Below the pieces are notes generated by a model. It searched no databases. It was not told where the DNA came from and saw only the letters and a program-made list of their open reading frames with translations. This document shows, in pieces, positions 1 through 9,598 of a stretch of DNA of 64,000 bases (its first letter is position 1; the number at the start of each line of letters is the position of its first letter). Origin of the DNA: Staphylococcus sp. IVB6240 (GTDB taxonomy: Bacteria > Bacillota > Bacilli > Staphylococcales > Staphylococcaceae); assembly GCF_025558425.1 (NCBI RefSeq), contig NZ_CP094718.1, positions 1,116,001-1,180,000 of the forward strand, given 5' to 3'. The position numbers and the translations under genes are program-made.

Positions 1-1260
1 GTATTAGAAGCAGTAAAATCAGATGCGAAACCAAAAATTAAAAAACCAGAATTGCTTGCACCCGCTGGAAACTTAGAGAAATTAAAAATTGCCATCCATT
101 ATGGTGCAGATGCTGTATTTTTAGGTGGTCAAGAATATGGTTTGCGTTCAAATGCTGATAACTTCACAATTGAAGAAATTCGTGAAGGGGTAGAATTTGC
201 AAATCGTTATGGTGCAAAAGTTTATATCACAACAAATATTATTGCTCATGATGAAAATATTGAAGGCCTTGATGAATACTTAATGCAGTTAGAAGGAACA
301 GGTGCAACGGGTATTATCGTAGCAGACCCATTAATTATTGAAACATGTAAACGTGTGGCACCAAAACTTGAAATTCACTTATCAACACAACAGTCTTTAA
401 GTAACTACAAAGCGGTTGAATATTGGAAAGAAGAAGGATTAGACCGTGTCGTACTTGCACGTGAAACAGGTGCAATGGAAATGAAAGAAATGAAAGACAA
501 AGTCGATATCGAGATCGAAGCGTTTATTCATGGTGCAATGTGTATCGCATATTCAGGACGTTGTACATTAAGTAACCATATGACAGCGCGTGACTCTAAC
601 CGTGGTGGTTGCTGTCAAAGTTGCCGTTGGGATTATGATCTTCTAACAGTTGATGAAGATGGAGAATTAGACGTTTATTACGAAGATGGTGAAGCAGTGC
701 CATTCGCAATGAGCCCACGAGACTTAAAATTAATCGAATCTATTCCAAATATGATGGATTTAGGAATCGATTCTTTAAAAATTGAAGGTCGTATGAAGTC
801 TATTCATTATATTGCTACAGTTGTATCAGTATATCGTAAAGTAATCGATGCTTATGCAGCAGATCCAGAAAACTTTAAAATTAAACCGGAATGGTTAATT
901 GAACTTGATAAATGTGCAAACCGTGATACAGTACCTGCATTCTTTAAAGGAACACCTGGTTATGAGGAGCAAATGTTTGGTAATGAATCTTCTAAGAAAT
1001 CACCATATGACTTTATCGGACTTGTGTTAGCCTATGATGAGGAAACACAAATTGCAACGATTCAGCAACGTAACCATTTCAAACCAGGTCAAGAAGTTGA
1101 ATTCTTTGGACCTGAGATTGAAACGTTCACACAAGTAGTAGAAGCAATCTACGATGAAGAAGGTAATGAGCTTGATGCTGCGCGTCACCCATTACAAATC
1201 GTTCAAATTAAAGTTGATCGTCCAATCTATGTAAATAATATGATGAGAAAAGAGGTATAG
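1..1260 (+). CDS. trhP: tRNA U34 hydroxylase TrhP (peptidase U32 family), 5' end missing
   Basis: The frame is open from base 1, so the start codon lies before the window; 419 codons including stop are visible. Family knowledge: U32 proteins of this type use prephenate in forming 5-hydroxyuridine at the tRNA wobble position. Seen: the family opening [12 protein letters not shown], the GADAVFLGG segment and a Cys-rich stretch (GRCTLSNH, then GGCCQSC, about bases 556-630), which are the expected ligands of the U32 core. The stop is one base before the udk start, so the two are probably co-transcribed. A TTG at 52 could be mistaken for a start, but the upstream codons ([12 protein letters not shown]) are conserved in staphylococci as I remember them. 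Confidence 0.9.
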   Translation, partial: VLEAVKSDAKPKIKKPELLAPAGNLEKLKIAIHYGADAVFLGGQEYGLRSNADNFTIEEIREGVEFANRYGAKVYITTNIIAHDENIEGLDEYLMQLEGTGATGIIVADPLIIETCKRVAPKLEIHLSTQQSLSNYKAVEYWKEEGLDRVVLARETGAMEMKEMKDKVDIEIEAFIHGAMCIAYSGRCTLSNHMTARDSNRGGCCQSCRWDYDLLTVDEDGELDVYYEDGEAVPFAMSPRDLKLIESIPNMMDLGIDSLKIEGRMKSIHYIATVVSVYRKVIDAYAADPENFKIKPEWLIELDKCANRDTVPAFFKGTPGYEEQMFGNESSKKSPYDFIGLVLAYDEETQIATIQQRNHFKPGQEVEFFGPEIETFTQVVEAIYDEEGNELDAARHPLQIVQIKVDRPIYVNNMMRKEV

Positions 1261-1261
1261 C

Positions 1262-1891
1262 ATGATGGCGCCTACAACAATTATTGGTATAGCTGGTGGC
1301 TCAGGTTCCGGAAAAACTTCAGTCACTAATAAGATTATGAATAATTTAGAAGGCCATAGTGTGGCATTGATTGAGCAGGATTATTATTATAAAGATCAGT
1401 CTCATCTTACATTTGAGGAACGCCTTAAAACGAATTATGATCATCCATTTGCATTCGATAATGATTTATTAATTCAGAATTTAAGAGATTTATGTGCAGG
1501 TAATGAAGTTGAAGTGCCTACGTATGATTACACTAATCACACGAGAAGTGAGAAAACCATTGCATTTCAACCTAAAGATGTTATTATCGTAGAAGGTATA
1601 TTTGCGCTTGAAAACGAAGAACTCCGCAATCTGATGGATGTGAAGATTTATGTCGATACAGATGCTGACCTACGTATTTTAAGACGCTTATTACGAGATA
1701 CACGAGAGCGTGGTCGTACAATGGACTCAGTCATTGACCAGTATCTTAGCGTCGTTCGCCCAATGCATAATCAATTTATCGAGCCAACGAAGAAGTTTGC
1801 AGATATTATTATTCCAGAGGGTGGTAGTAATAAGGTAGCTATCGACATTATGACAACAAAGATTCAAGCACTCGTTCAGAAGAAAGATTAA
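1262..1891 (+). CDS. udk: Uridine kinase
   Basis: Phosphorylates uridine and cytidine to UMP and CMP in pyrimidine salvage. Seen: the P-loop GGSGSGKTS near residue 12, the EQDYYYKD segment, the nucleoside-binding YDHPFAFD and [12 protein letters not shown] motifs, and [12 protein letters not shown]. The length of 209 aa is normal. Two ATG codons (1262 and 1265) are possible starts. No good Shine-Dalgarno precedes them apart from GAAAAGAGG at the end of trhP, which fits translational coupling to that gene. Confidence 0.95.
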   Translation: MMAPTTIIGIAGGSGSGKTSVTNKIMNNLEGHSVALIEQDYYYKDQSHLTFEERLKTNYDHPFAFDNDLLIQNLRDLCAGNEVEVPTYDYTNHTRSEKTIAFQPKDVIIVEGIFALENEELRNLMDVKIYVDTDADLRILRRLLRDTRERGRTMDSVIDQYLSVVRPMHNQFIEPTKKFADIIIPEGGSNKVAIDIMTTKIQALVQKKD

Positions 1892-1915
1892 TTCATTAAA
1901 AAGGAAGATGAACAT

Positions 1916-2392
1916 ATGGAAAACCAAAAACAATATCCAATGACACAAGAAGGTTTTGAAAAACTTGAGCAAGAATTAGAAGAGTTAAAAACCGTTAAAC
2001 GACCTGAAGTAGTTGAAAAAATTAAGGTTGCTCGTAGCTTTGGTGACTTGTCTGAGAACTCTGAGTATGATGCTGCAAAAGATGAGCAAGGTTTCATTGA
2101 GCAAGATATTCAACGTATTGAAACAATGTTACGTCACGCATTAATCATTGAAGATACTGGCGATAACAATGTTGTTCAAATTGGTAAAACTGTTACATTT
2201 GTTGAATTACCAGGTGATGACGAAGAAAGTTACCAAATCGTTGGTTCAGCTGAAGCGGACGCATTCAATGGTAAAATTTCAAATGAATCACCAATGGCGC
2301 AAGCTTTAATTGGCAAACACTTAAATGAAGAAGTTCGTGTACCACTTCCAAACGGTGGAGAAATGAACGTTAAAATTACAAAAATTCAATAA
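1916..2392 (+). CDS. greA: Transcription elongation factor GreA
   Basis: Binds the RNA polymerase secondary channel and stimulates cleavage of backtracked transcripts. Seen: an N-terminal coiled coil (about residues 10-75) with the acidic tip segment [15 protein letters not shown], then the FKBP-like C-terminal domain ending [12 protein letters not shown]. The length of 158 aa is typical. AAGGAAG lies 8-9 bases before the ATG. It is the last gene of the trhP-udk-greA run and is followed by a strong terminator. Confidence 0.96.
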   Translation: MENQKQYPMTQEGFEKLEQELEELKTVKRPEVVEKIKVARSFGDLSENSEYDAAKDEQGFIEQDIQRIETMLRHALIIEDTGDNNVVQIGKTVTFVELPGDDEESYQIVGSAEADAFNGKISNESPMAQALIGKHLNEEVRVPLPNGGEMNVKITKIQ

Positions 2393-2406
2393 TAATAATA
2401 ATATTC

Positions 2407-2444
2407 AAAAGACTAGAGCATGGGTATGTGCTTTAGTCTTTTTT
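2407..2444 (+). terminator. Terminator after greA
   Basis: A 13-bp stem (AAAGACTAGAGCA pairing with TGCTTTAGTCTTT) has an 8-base loop and is followed by a T run. Confidence 0.9.
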
Positions 2445-2855
2445 GGTTCCCAATAATCTCAACGAGCCTCTTATGTAAGACCTTAAGACAATAGCGTTAA
2501 ACTTATTTCTAAAAATCCGCATATTTAAGATTAAAACTTCTATAATTTTTTTATATTTTACTTTTATCCCTTTGAAATGTTCATCTCAGTTTTGATTTTT
2601 AATGATAAAAACCATTCAATTTCCTTATCTTTCTCAAGCCTTTTTGGAAGTGAAATTGCTTAAATGTCAATATAAACAAATAATACTTTTATGAATGATT
2701 CATTTCATACCACACAATAGATAGAAAGATAATAGTAACACTTCACTGATTTAACGCGATTTAATGGCTTGTCTATCATATGTCAGGCCGTGATGAATTT
2801 TGTTCATTTATACAAAAATCGAACAATAGGCATATTATCTTAAGAAAACATTGAA
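2445..2855. other. Non-coding region upstream of the pxp operon
   Basis: About 410 AT-rich bases with no convincing ORF on either strand. It contains a small perfect palindrome, ATGAATGATTCAT, at 2691-2703, and an imperfect dyad GGCTTG..CAGGCC near 2767-2790. Either could be an operator, but neither matches a regulator motif I know. The region ends at the pxp promoter. Confidence 0.5.
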
Positions 2856-2884
2856 TTGTCAGCCTATACCAATGATGTTAAAAT
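2856..2884 (+). promoter_or_regulatory. SigA-type promoter of the pxpBC-accBC-pxpA operon
   Basis: TTGTCA (2856-2861), a 17-base spacer, then an extended -10, TGT-TAAAAT (-10 at 2879-2884). The start site would be near 2890, about 15 bases before the pxpB ribosome binding site. This argues against any pxpB start upstream of 2890. Confidence 0.7.
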
Positions 2885-2919
2885 ATTTTAATGTAAGGGA
2901 TTACGGAAGGGGGATGAAG

Positions 2920-3651
2920 ATGCAATTTAAACAAATTAGTGAACAATCTTTTATGATATATTTTGATGCACAGATAAATGAAGAAATATTCAGTGAAGTT
3001 AATGCTGTATCTGATTATTTGAAGTCATTGGAGCATCCATATATCCAAGAGATTGTACCATCATATCGAGCGATTCTTGTCTATTTTGATGGTATCTCAA
3101 TCACTTATGAAGCATTATTAGAAGAGCTTGAGCTATCTACATATGTTTTATCTGCGACGGAAGTCAATCAACCAAGACGTATCGTCAATATTCCTGTCTT
3201 GTATGGTGGGAAATGGGGTCCTGATTTAGAATATGTCGCAGAATATCATAAGTTATCAGTAGAAGAAGTGATTCAATATCATATTGAAGGTTATTATCTT
3301 GTTTATATGATTGGATTTATGCCTGGTTTTCCATTCTTAGGTGGTTTAAATGCTCGCATTCATACACCACGTAAAGAAGAACCACGTTTAAAAATTCCAG
3401 CTGGTTCAGTGGGTATTGCGAACAATCAAACAGGATTGTACCCTGCAGATTCTCCAGGTGGATGGCAAATTATAGGACGCACACCAATCGATGTCTTTGA
3501 CTTAAAACGTGATCCTAAGATTCTTTACCAACCTGGCGATAAAATTAAATTTTATGCGATCAACGAAGAAGAGTTTCTACATATTCAAAAATATGTAGAA
3601 AAAGGACGATTAAATTATGATGAGTGGGTGAGAATCGGCTATGAGCATTAA
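2920..3651 (+). CDS. pxpB: 5-oxoprolinase subunit PxpB (KipI family)
   Basis: Family: subunit of the ATP-dependent 5-oxoprolinase PxpABC, homologous to the AHS1 half of the carboxyltransferase domain of urea carboxylase. Seen: GFMPGFPFLGGL, PAGSVGIANNQTG and SPGGWQIIGRTP, the hallmark segments of the family, in 243 aa. Start choice: GGAAGGGGG at 2905-2913 sits 6 bases before ATG 2920. The frame is open upstream to 2851, but that part precedes or overlaps the promoter. It overlaps pxpC by 11 bases. In B. subtilis the homologue also binds the sporulation kinase KinA, which staphylococci lack, so the metabolic role is favoured. Confidence 0.88.
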   Translation: MQFKQISEQSFMIYFDAQINEEIFSEVNAVSDYLKSLEHPYIQEIVPSYRAILVYFDGISITYEALLEELELSTYVLSATEVNQPRRIVNIPVLYGGKWGPDLEYVAEYHKLSVEEVIQYHIEGYYLVYMIGFMPGFPFLGGLNARIHTPRKEEPRLKIPAGSVGIANNQTGLYPADSPGGWQIIGRTPIDVFDLKRDPKILYQPGDKIKFYAINEEEFLHIQKYVEKGRLNYDEWVRIGYEH

Positions 3652-4666
3652 AATATTAAAGCCAGGATTATTTACAACTGTTCAAGATTTAGGGCGTTTT
3701 GGGCATCAATCTGAAGGGTTCTCTCCTGCAGGTGTGATGGACAGACCAAGTTATGAAATTTTAAATGCATTGCTTGAAACAGAACAACAACCTGCACTAG
3801 AAATCACAATGATCGGTCCAAAAATTAAATTCTTATCACAAAATTTATTCGCGATTACAGGTGCAGAATTTTCAGCGACACTAAATGGAGAACCCATTCC
3901 ACATCAAACTGCGATTAAAGCAGAAGATGGTGATGTTTTAGACTTAGGGGCTGCCAAAGAAGGTATGCGCGCGTATATCGGTTTTGCTGAACAATTAGAT
4001 ATTCCATTAGTAGAAGGAAGCTATGCCACACACACACGTACACATGTTGGGGGTTATAAAGGACGCGTGTTAAAAGAAAATGACATTATCGCAACACGTG
4101 GTACAAATATGGATATCAGCTTGATTGGACGTTCAAGCGACTTTAGAAGTTTTAGTGCGAATAGCGAGTTACCCATAGGCATTATGGATGGACCACAGTT
4201 AGAGGCATTTTCAAAGCGCACCATTGCTGAAATAGAACATATTGAGTTTGAAGTGTCAGAAAGTTCGGACCGCATGGGATATCGTTTAAAAGGTGGTTCC
4301 ATCAAACCAATGGAAAGTGCAGATATTATTTCTGAACCCGTTGCACTCGGAAGTATACAAGTACCAAAAGATGGTAACCCGATAATTTTATTAAATGATC
4401 GTCAAACTGTTGGTGGTTATACAAAGATTGGTACTGTGATAGATAGCGATATTGTAGATATTATTCAAAAGCGACCGGGTGAAAAGGTTCAATTTGAGTG
4501 GGTCACTTTCAATGAAGCAAATGAAATTCTTGCACGAAAAGGGCGTAAACTTGCTGATGCTAAAGAAAAGCTAAGAAGGTATCCGAAACGTTATTTAAAA
4601 AATATACGACCAACACAACGTAAAATTAAAAGCGTATTAAAAGGAGATAGTATACCATGGACTTAA
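3641..4666 (+). CDS. pxpC: 5-oxoprolinase subunit PxpC (KipA family)
   Basis: Partner of PxpB; family member of the AHS2 half of the urea carboxylase carboxyltransferase. Seen: the N-terminal LKPGLFTTVQDLGRFGHQ, GVMDRPSYEILN, and the late ILLNDRQTVGGYTKIG segment, all typical of the family. It has 341 aa including a Lys/Arg-rich tail (about residues 285-335). The start overlaps the end of pxpB and the stop overlaps the start of accB by 10 bases, so the three proteins are translationally coupled and probably form a complex. Confidence 0.88.
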   Translation: MSIKILKPGLFTTVQDLGRFGHQSEGFSPAGVMDRPSYEILNALLETEQQPALEITMIGPKIKFLSQNLFAITGAEFSATLNGEPIPHQTAIKAEDGDVLDLGAAKEGMRAYIGFAEQLDIPLVEGSYATHTRTHVGGYKGRVLKENDIIATRGTNMDISLIGRSSDFRSFSANSELPIGIMDGPQLEAFSKRTIAEIEHIEFEVSESSDRMGYRLKGGSIKPMESADIISEPVALGSIQVPKDGNPIILLNDRQTVGGYTKIGTVIDSDIVDIIQKRPGEKVQFEWVTFNEANEILARKGRKLADAKEKLRRYPKRYLKNIRPTQRKIKSVLKGDSIPWT

Positions 4667-5097
4667 AACAAATCGAACAAACACTTACTTTATTAAAAAC
4701 ATACGGTGTCAAACACTTCCGATATGGTGATGAAGATATGGAGTTAGAGCTTGATTTACCTGCAACACAACAGAGTGAAGACTATCAAGTGGCACCACAA
4801 GCACCGGTTCAAACAGCACCACAAGTAGCACAAACTCAAGAAGAAACATCAGAAGATACATTTAAAGAAATCCGTTCTCAAATGATTGGTACATTCTATC
4901 TACAAGATGAAAAAGAATTAACAAAACCAGTCATTAAAGTTGGCGATGTGATTCAAAAAGGGGACATCATTGGCTATGTTGAAGCGATGAAAGTGATGAA
5001 CGAGGTAACAGCTGATGAAAGTGGCGAAATTGTAGAAATCCTTGTAGATCATGGTGAAAATATTGAACATAACCAATGCATCGTTAAATTAAAATAA
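4657..5097 (+). CDS. accB: Biotin carboxyl carrier protein of the pxp operon
   Basis: Carries carboxyl-biotin between the biotin carboxylase and a carboxyltransferase. Seen: 146 aa with a Pro/Ala/Gln-rich linker (about 35-65) and a C-terminal biotinyl domain whose EAMKVMN motif places the biotinyl lysine near residue 112. AAAGGAGA lies 8-9 bases before the ATG. The gene sits between pxpC and a biotin carboxylase gene with no accA or accD nearby. It is probably a paralogue dedicated to this operon and not the fatty-acid AccB, though that cannot be proved from this window. Confidence 0.88.
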   Translation: MDLKQIEQTLTLLKTYGVKHFRYGDEDMELELDLPATQQSEDYQVAPQAPVQTAPQVAQTQEETSEDTFKEIRSQMIGTFYLQDEKELTKPVIKVGDVIQKGDIIGYVEAMKVMNEVTADESGEIVEILVDHGENIEHNQCIVKLK

Positions 5098-5110
5098 GGG
5101 GGATATCCGA

Positions 5111-6475
5111 ATGTATCGAGTATTAGTCGCAAATAGAGGTGAAATCGCAGTAAGAATCATCCGTGCATTACGGGAAATGAATATGGAATCTGTTGCGGTG
5201 TACGCTGTAGGCGATGAAGATAGCTTACATGTGAAACTGGCAGACCAAGCTGTTTGTATTGGGAATGCAAATCCATTAGACAGTTACTTAAATATTCATA
5301 ATATCCTTTCAGCTGCTGAAATCACGAATGCAAATGCGGTTCACCCTGGTTATGGCTTTTTATCTGAAAGTCCAGTTTTTGCTGAAAAAGTTGAAAATGA
5401 AGGCTTATATTTTATCGGCCCAACAAAAACAACGATGGAGTTAATGGGGGATAAAATCACTGCACGTCAAACGGTGGACCAAGCAGGTGTTCCGATTATT
5501 CCAGGCTCTAAATCATCTGTTGAATCTGTCGATGAAGTGAAAGAACTAGCAGAGTCATTAGGCTATCCACTTGTATTAAAAGCAGCAAGTGGTGGTGGCG
5601 GTAAAGGGATCCGTATTGTCAAAGATGAAAGTATGTTAGAACAGGCGTTTAAAGAAGCAAAAAGTGAAGGAAATAAATACTTTAATGATGATCGTGTTTA
5701 TGTTGAGGCATTTATTCCTGTTGCTAAGCACGTAGAGGTACAAGTGCTTGGTGATGGTGAAACAAACTTCATTCACCTTGGAGAACGTGACTGTTCTGTA
5801 CAGCGTAAAAATCAAAAATTAATTGAAGAATCACCATGTAGTGCTTTAACGCCAGAAAAGCGTGAAAAAATGTGTAATGATGCGGTAAAAGTGGCACGAG
5901 CATCAAACTACCGCAGTGCTGGTACAATTGAATTTTTAGTGACTGAAGATGCGTATTATTTCATTGAGATGAATGCACGTATTCAAGTAGAACATACCGT
6001 TACTGAAATGCGTACAAATGTTGACCTTGTGTGTGAACAGTTACGCATTATGCAGAATGGCACATTGTCATTGAGACAAGAGGATATTCCATTTGAAGGT
6101 CATGTTATCGAAGCACGTATTAATGCTGAGAATCCAGAACAAGCATTTAGACCGACACCAGGAACTGTTCAAAGATTACATTTGCCACAAGGATTTAATG
6201 TACGTGTTGACTCACTCCTTTATAGTGGTTATACTGTGTCATCATATTATGATTCTTTGGTTGCTAAAGTCATCGTCAAAGGAGATAATCGTGAACATGC
6301 TATCAACAAGTTAAAAGTGACATTGGATGAAATGATTATCGATGGTTTTACAACAACTGCAGACTTCTTATATGCTGTGCTATCTTATCCACCATACTGT
6401 GAAGGAGATGCAAGTGAAGTCGACATTAAGTTTTTAGAGCGTCATGATATTATCAAGGGGGTTCAACATGGTTAA
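5111..6475 (+). CDS. accC: Biotin carboxylase of the pxp operon
   Basis: ATP-grasp enzyme that carboxylates carrier-bound biotin with bicarbonate and ATP. Seen: [14 protein letters not shown] at the N terminus, [10 protein letters not shown], the glycine-rich ATP loop [11 protein letters not shown], and the catalytic stretch [14 protein letters not shown]. The length of 454 aa is that of a stand-alone AccC. It starts 13 bases after accB behind AAGGGGG and overlaps pxpA by 8 bases. The absence of acetyl-CoA carboxyltransferase genes, with PxpB and PxpC present, suggests a different acceptor from acetyl-CoA. Confidence 0.9.
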   Translation: MYRVLVANRGEIAVRIIRALREMNMESVAVYAVGDEDSLHVKLADQAVCIGNANPLDSYLNIHNILSAAEITNANAVHPGYGFLSESPVFAEKVENEGLYFIGPTKTTMELMGDKITARQTVDQAGVPIIPGSKSSVESVDEVKELAESLGYPLVLKAASGGGGKGIRIVKDESMLEQAFKEAKSEGNKYFNDDRVYVEAFIPVAKHVEVQVLGDGETNFIHLGERDCSVQRKNQKLIEESPCSALTPEKREKMCNDAVKVARASNYRSAGTIEFLVTEDAYYFIEMNARIQVEHTVTEMRTNVDLVCEQLRIMQNGTLSLRQEDIPFEGHVIEARINAENPEQAFRPTPGTVQRLHLPQGFNVRVDSLLYSGYTVSSYYDSLVAKVIVKGDNREHAINKLKVTLDEMIIDGFTTTADFLYAVLSYPPYCEGDASEVDIKFLERHDIIKGVQHG

Positions 6476-7229
6476 AGTAGATTTGAACTGTGACTTAGGT
6501 GAAAGTTTTGGTAACTACAAAGTTGGTAATGACGAAGAAGTATTACCACTCATTACATCTGCAAATGTTGCCTGTGGTTTTCATGCAGGCGATGAAAATG
6601 TTATGGCACAAACAGTTAAATATGCGAAACAGCATCATGTGAGTGTAGGGGTTCACCCAGGCTTTCCTGATTTACAAGGTTTTGGCCGTCGCAATTTAGA
6701 CATGTCACCTGAAGAAATCTATCACATGATGGTTTATCAAATTGGGGCATTGAAGGCATTTTGTGAAATTGAAGGTGTCGAGTTGAATCATGTTAAACCA
6801 CATGGCGCACTTTATCAAATGGGTGCGAAAAACCGAGAAATTGCACATGCCATTGCCAAGGCTGTATATGCAGTCGATCCAAATTTTTATCTCGTTGGTT
6901 TATCAAACTCAATTCAACTAGAAGAAGCAGAAAAAATCGGATTACCAACAGCGTCTGAGGTTTTTGCAGACCGACGTTATGAAAAAGATGGTCAATTAGT
7001 AAGTAGAAGAAAACCAGGTGCACTGATTGAAGATGCGCAAGAAGCGATTCAACAAGTAGTACGCATGGTGACAGAAGGTAAAACAACAGCCATTACTGGT
7101 GAAGAAATCGACATTAAAGCAGACACAATTTGTGTGCATGGAGATGGTGCACACGCATTAGAATTTGTAAGACAAATTAGAGAGCAACTTTCAGAAGTTG
7201 GGGTCAAGATAATTAAAATTGGGGGTTAA
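6468..7229 (+). CDS. pxpA: 5-oxoprolinase subunit PxpA (LamB/YcsF family)
   Basis: Metal-dependent hydrolase-like subunit that, in E. coli, works with PxpBC to open 5-oxoproline to glutamate using ATP. Seen: [11 protein letters not shown] at the N terminus, [24 protein letters not shown], and VKPHGALYQ, all diagnostic of the family; 253 aa. Start choice: AAGGGGG at 6455-6461 is 6 bases before ATG 6468, overlapping the accC stop. Upstream in-frame codons from 6444 lie inside accC and are unlikely to be used. Confidence 0.92.
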   Translation: MVKVDLNCDLGESFGNYKVGNDEEVLPLITSANVACGFHAGDENVMAQTVKYAKQHHVSVGVHPGFPDLQGFGRRNLDMSPEEIYHMMVYQIGALKAFCEIEGVELNHVKPHGALYQMGAKNREIAHAIAKAVYAVDPNFYLVGLSNSIQLEEAEKIGLPTASEVFADRRYEKDGQLVSRRKPGALIEDAQEAIQQVVRMVTEGKTTAITGEEIDIKADTICVHGDGAHALEFVRQIREQLSEVGVKIIKIGG

Positions 7230-7232
7230 TGA

Positions 7233-8471
7233 ATGAAATCAAATCCAAATAAAATTGAAAATCCGGGTGAATTCCAATTCACAAAAGCACATAGGCGACT
7301 GTTATTAGGTTCTGTATTCTTGATGGCAACATCAGCAATCGGGCCAGCCTTTTTAACACAAACAGCTGTATTTACAGAACAATTTTTAGCAAGTTTTGCA
7401 TTTGCCATTTTATTATCAATCATTATTGATATCGGTGCACAAATTAATATTTGGCGTGTGCTTGTTGTAACAGGTTATCGTGGACAAGAAATTGCGAATG
7501 AGGTTGTAAAAGGTCTTGGAACATTTATCTCAATCTTAATTGCAATTGGTGGTCTGGCGTTTAATATTGGGAATATTGCAGGAGCAGGACTTGGTTTAAA
7601 TGCCATTTTCGGTATAGATGTCCGTGTCGGTGCGGCAATCACAGCAGTTATTTCTATTCTTGTATTTATTTCTAAAAATGGTCAGAAAATGATGGACTTT
7701 GTCACTATGATGTTAGGTGTTTTAATGATTGCTGTTGTTGCATATGTTATGGTGCAATCAAATCCACCATATGCAGATGCGGCAAAACATATGATCTTAC
7801 CTGAAAATCCAGCTGCACTTGTATTACCAATTATTACGCTGGTAGGTGGAACAGTAGGTGGTTATATTACATTTGCTGGTGCACACCGAATTCTGGATGC
7901 AGACATTAAAGGCAAGGACTACTTACCTTTCGTCAATCGTTCAGCAATCACAGGTATTTTAACAACAGGTGTTATGCGTGGTCTATTATTCTTAGCGGTG
8001 TTAGGTGTCGTAGTGACAGGTGTTACTTTGAATCCTGAAAACCCACCAGCATCTGTATTTGAACACGCGATTGGTCCAATTGGTAAAAATATCTTTGGTG
8101 TAGTATTGTTTGCGGCGGCGATGTCATCAGTGATTGGTTCAGCTTATACGAGTACAACATTCATCAAAACATTGCACAAAAAGTTAAATAAGTTTGATAA
8201 CTATGTTGTTATAGCGTTTATCCTTATTTCAACATTAATCTTCTTATCAATTGGTAAACCTGTTAAATTGTTAATCATTGCAGGGGCATTGAATGGCTTA
8301 ATCTTACCAATTACATTAGGAACTGTGTTGATTGCATCTAAAAATAAACGTATTGTTGGTGATTATCAACACCCAACATGGATGTTAATCTTCGGTATCG
8401 TGGCAGTCATCGTGACATTATTCACAGGATTCTTCTCATTCCAAGGCTTAGCGCAACTTTGGACACAATAA
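7233..8471 (+). CDS. NRAMP-fold transporter of the YcsG type, without canonical metal-binding motifs
   Basis: Membrane protein of 412 aa with about eleven hydrophobic segments; family annotation is usually divalent metal transporter. Seen: it aligns with NRAMP proteins at IGPAFL in the first membrane segment, but where metal transporters have DPGN this protein reads TQTAVF. Where TM6 normally has MPH it reads GGTVGGYITFAGAH. Those residues coordinate the metal in true NRAMP proteins, so a non-metal substrate is plausible. Last gene of the pxp operon, 3 bases after pxpA, which suggests import of the operon's substrate (inference). Confidence 0.75.
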   Translation: MKSNPNKIENPGEFQFTKAHRRLLLGSVFLMATSAIGPAFLTQTAVFTEQFLASFAFAILLSIIIDIGAQINIWRVLVVTGYRGQEIANEVVKGLGTFISILIAIGGLAFNIGNIAGAGLGLNAIFGIDVRVGAAITAVISILVFISKNGQKMMDFVTMMLGVLMIAVVAYVMVQSNPPYADAAKHMILPENPAALVLPIITLVGGTVGGYITFAGAHRILDADIKGKDYLPFVNRSAITGILTTGVMRGLLFLAVLGVVVTGVTLNPENPPASVFEHAIGPIGKNIFGVVLFAAAMSSVIGSAYTSTTFIKTLHKKLNKFDNYVVIAFILISTLIFLSIGKPVKLLIIAGALNGLILPITLGTVLIASKNKRIVGDYQHPTWMLIFGIVAVIVTLFTGFFSFQGLAQLWTQ

Positions 8472-8492
8472 TTTAATTAAGAGATGCATTGA

Positions 8493-8524
8493 AGTCGAGA
8501 TAACAATTGTTGTCTCGGCTTTTT
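8493..8524 (+). terminator. Terminator of the pxp operon
   Basis: AGTCGAGA..TCTCGGCT stem with an inner ACAATTGT dyad, followed by TTTT. Confidence 0.85.
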
Positions 8525-8840
8525 AAATTGCTTGATAGAAGCATTTAGAATTTGACAAGAACATAAGAAATGCTTAATAGTAAATTTTGAGAATAGTTGA
8601 GTGATGTGAGTCTATGCATTTTACTTATCTATTCACTTTCCAGAGGCACTACATAATCCCTGTTATGTTGAAAATACGACAATCGATTTCCGAGAGTGTG
8701 CAGTCAATACGTCTCATGCCAAAAGATACGATTATTTTTATAGAATATATGATTAAATGAAATCAAGTGAGATACATGATTGAAATATGGTAAAATAGCA
8801 CCGACTATATAAACAGTTTTAACAAATAGGAGGCGTTCTC
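8525..8840. other. Spacer before mtnN with a possible extended -10 promoter
   Basis: No gene is seen. Near the end TGG-TAAAAT (-10 at 8791-8796) resembles an extended -10 about 45 bases before the mtnN start. No good -35 is present. The rest is AT-rich sequence in which I see nothing. Confidence 0.45.
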
Positions 8841-9527
8841 ATGATTGGTATTATTGGTGCAATGGAAGAAGAAGTAGAAATTTTAAAACAAGAAATGACA
8901 GAACTTGAAGAAACACAAATTGCGCATACGCGTTTTTATAAAGGTCTTTTATTAGGAAAAGAAGTGGTATTGCTACAAAGTGGTATTGGTAAAGTGAATG
9001 TGGCAATTTCAACAGCATTATTAATTGATCGTTTTAACCCAGACTATGTGATTAATACCGGATCAGCTGGTGGGCTACAACCTGGTTTAACATTAGGAGA
9101 TGTCGTTATTAGTACACAAGTTGGCTATCATGATGCGGATGCGCGTACCTTTGGCTATGAAATGGGACAAATTCCTGGTATGCCAGCAACTTATGAAGCG
9201 GATGATTATCTAACTGATAAAGTAAAAAGTGTACTGAAAACATTGAATCAAGGGTCTATGGAAGGCCTCATTGTGTCTGGAGATAGTTTTATCGGTACCG
9301 AAGCACAACGTGAAGTCATACTTAAAGACTTCCCACATGCGATTGCGGCAGAGATGGAGGCAGCTGCTATTGCTCAAACATGTTATCAATTCGGCAAACC
9401 ATTTATCGTGACTAGAGCCATTTCAGACTTAGCTGATGGTGAAGCAAGTATGACTTTTGATGAATTCCTTAAAGTTGCGTCAAAATCTTCTAGTGAAATG
9501 GTACGAGCACTCGTAAAAGAACTGTAA
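8841..9527 (+). CDS. mtnN: 5'-methylthioadenosine/S-adenosylhomocysteine nucleosidase
   Basis: Cleaves MTA and SAH to adenine and the thio-sugar, recycling by-products of SAM use and feeding the LuxS route. Seen: GAMEEEVE at residues 6-13, holding the catalytic Glu; the purine-binding [18 protein letters not shown]; and [10 protein letters not shown] with the catalytic Asp. The length of 228 aa is standard. AGGAGGC lies 6 bases before the ATG. It stands alone between the pxp terminator and a new promoter for yqeG. Confidence 0.96.
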   Translation: MIGIIGAMEEEVEILKQEMTELEETQIAHTRFYKGLLLGKEVVLLQSGIGKVNVAISTALLIDRFNPDYVINTGSAGGLQPGLTLGDVVISTQVGYHDADARTFGYEMGQIPGMPATYEADDYLTDKVKSVLKTLNQGSMEGLIVSGDSFIGTEAQREVILKDFPHAIAAEMEAAAIAQTCYQFGKPFIVTRAISDLADGEASMTFDEFLKVASKSSSEMVRALVKEL

Positions 9528-9557
9528 TAGATATATTAGAGAGTCATAGAGATATGT

Positions 9558-9563
9558 TATAAT
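9558..9563 (+). promoter_or_regulatory. Extended -10 promoter of the yqeG-yqeM operon
   Basis: ATGT-TATAAT with TG at the extended position; the -35 (ATTAGA, 17 bases upstream) is weak. It lies 36 bases before yqeG. The same TGT-TATAAT form recurs before comEB and holA. Confidence 0.55.
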
Positions 9564-9598
9564 AACAGGAATGAAGTTATTTAATTTGGAGGCACATC

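Noticed and set aside
2851..2919. Longer N terminus for pxpB
   Set aside because: The added codons coincide with the promoter -10 and ribosome binding site and have no family similarity.
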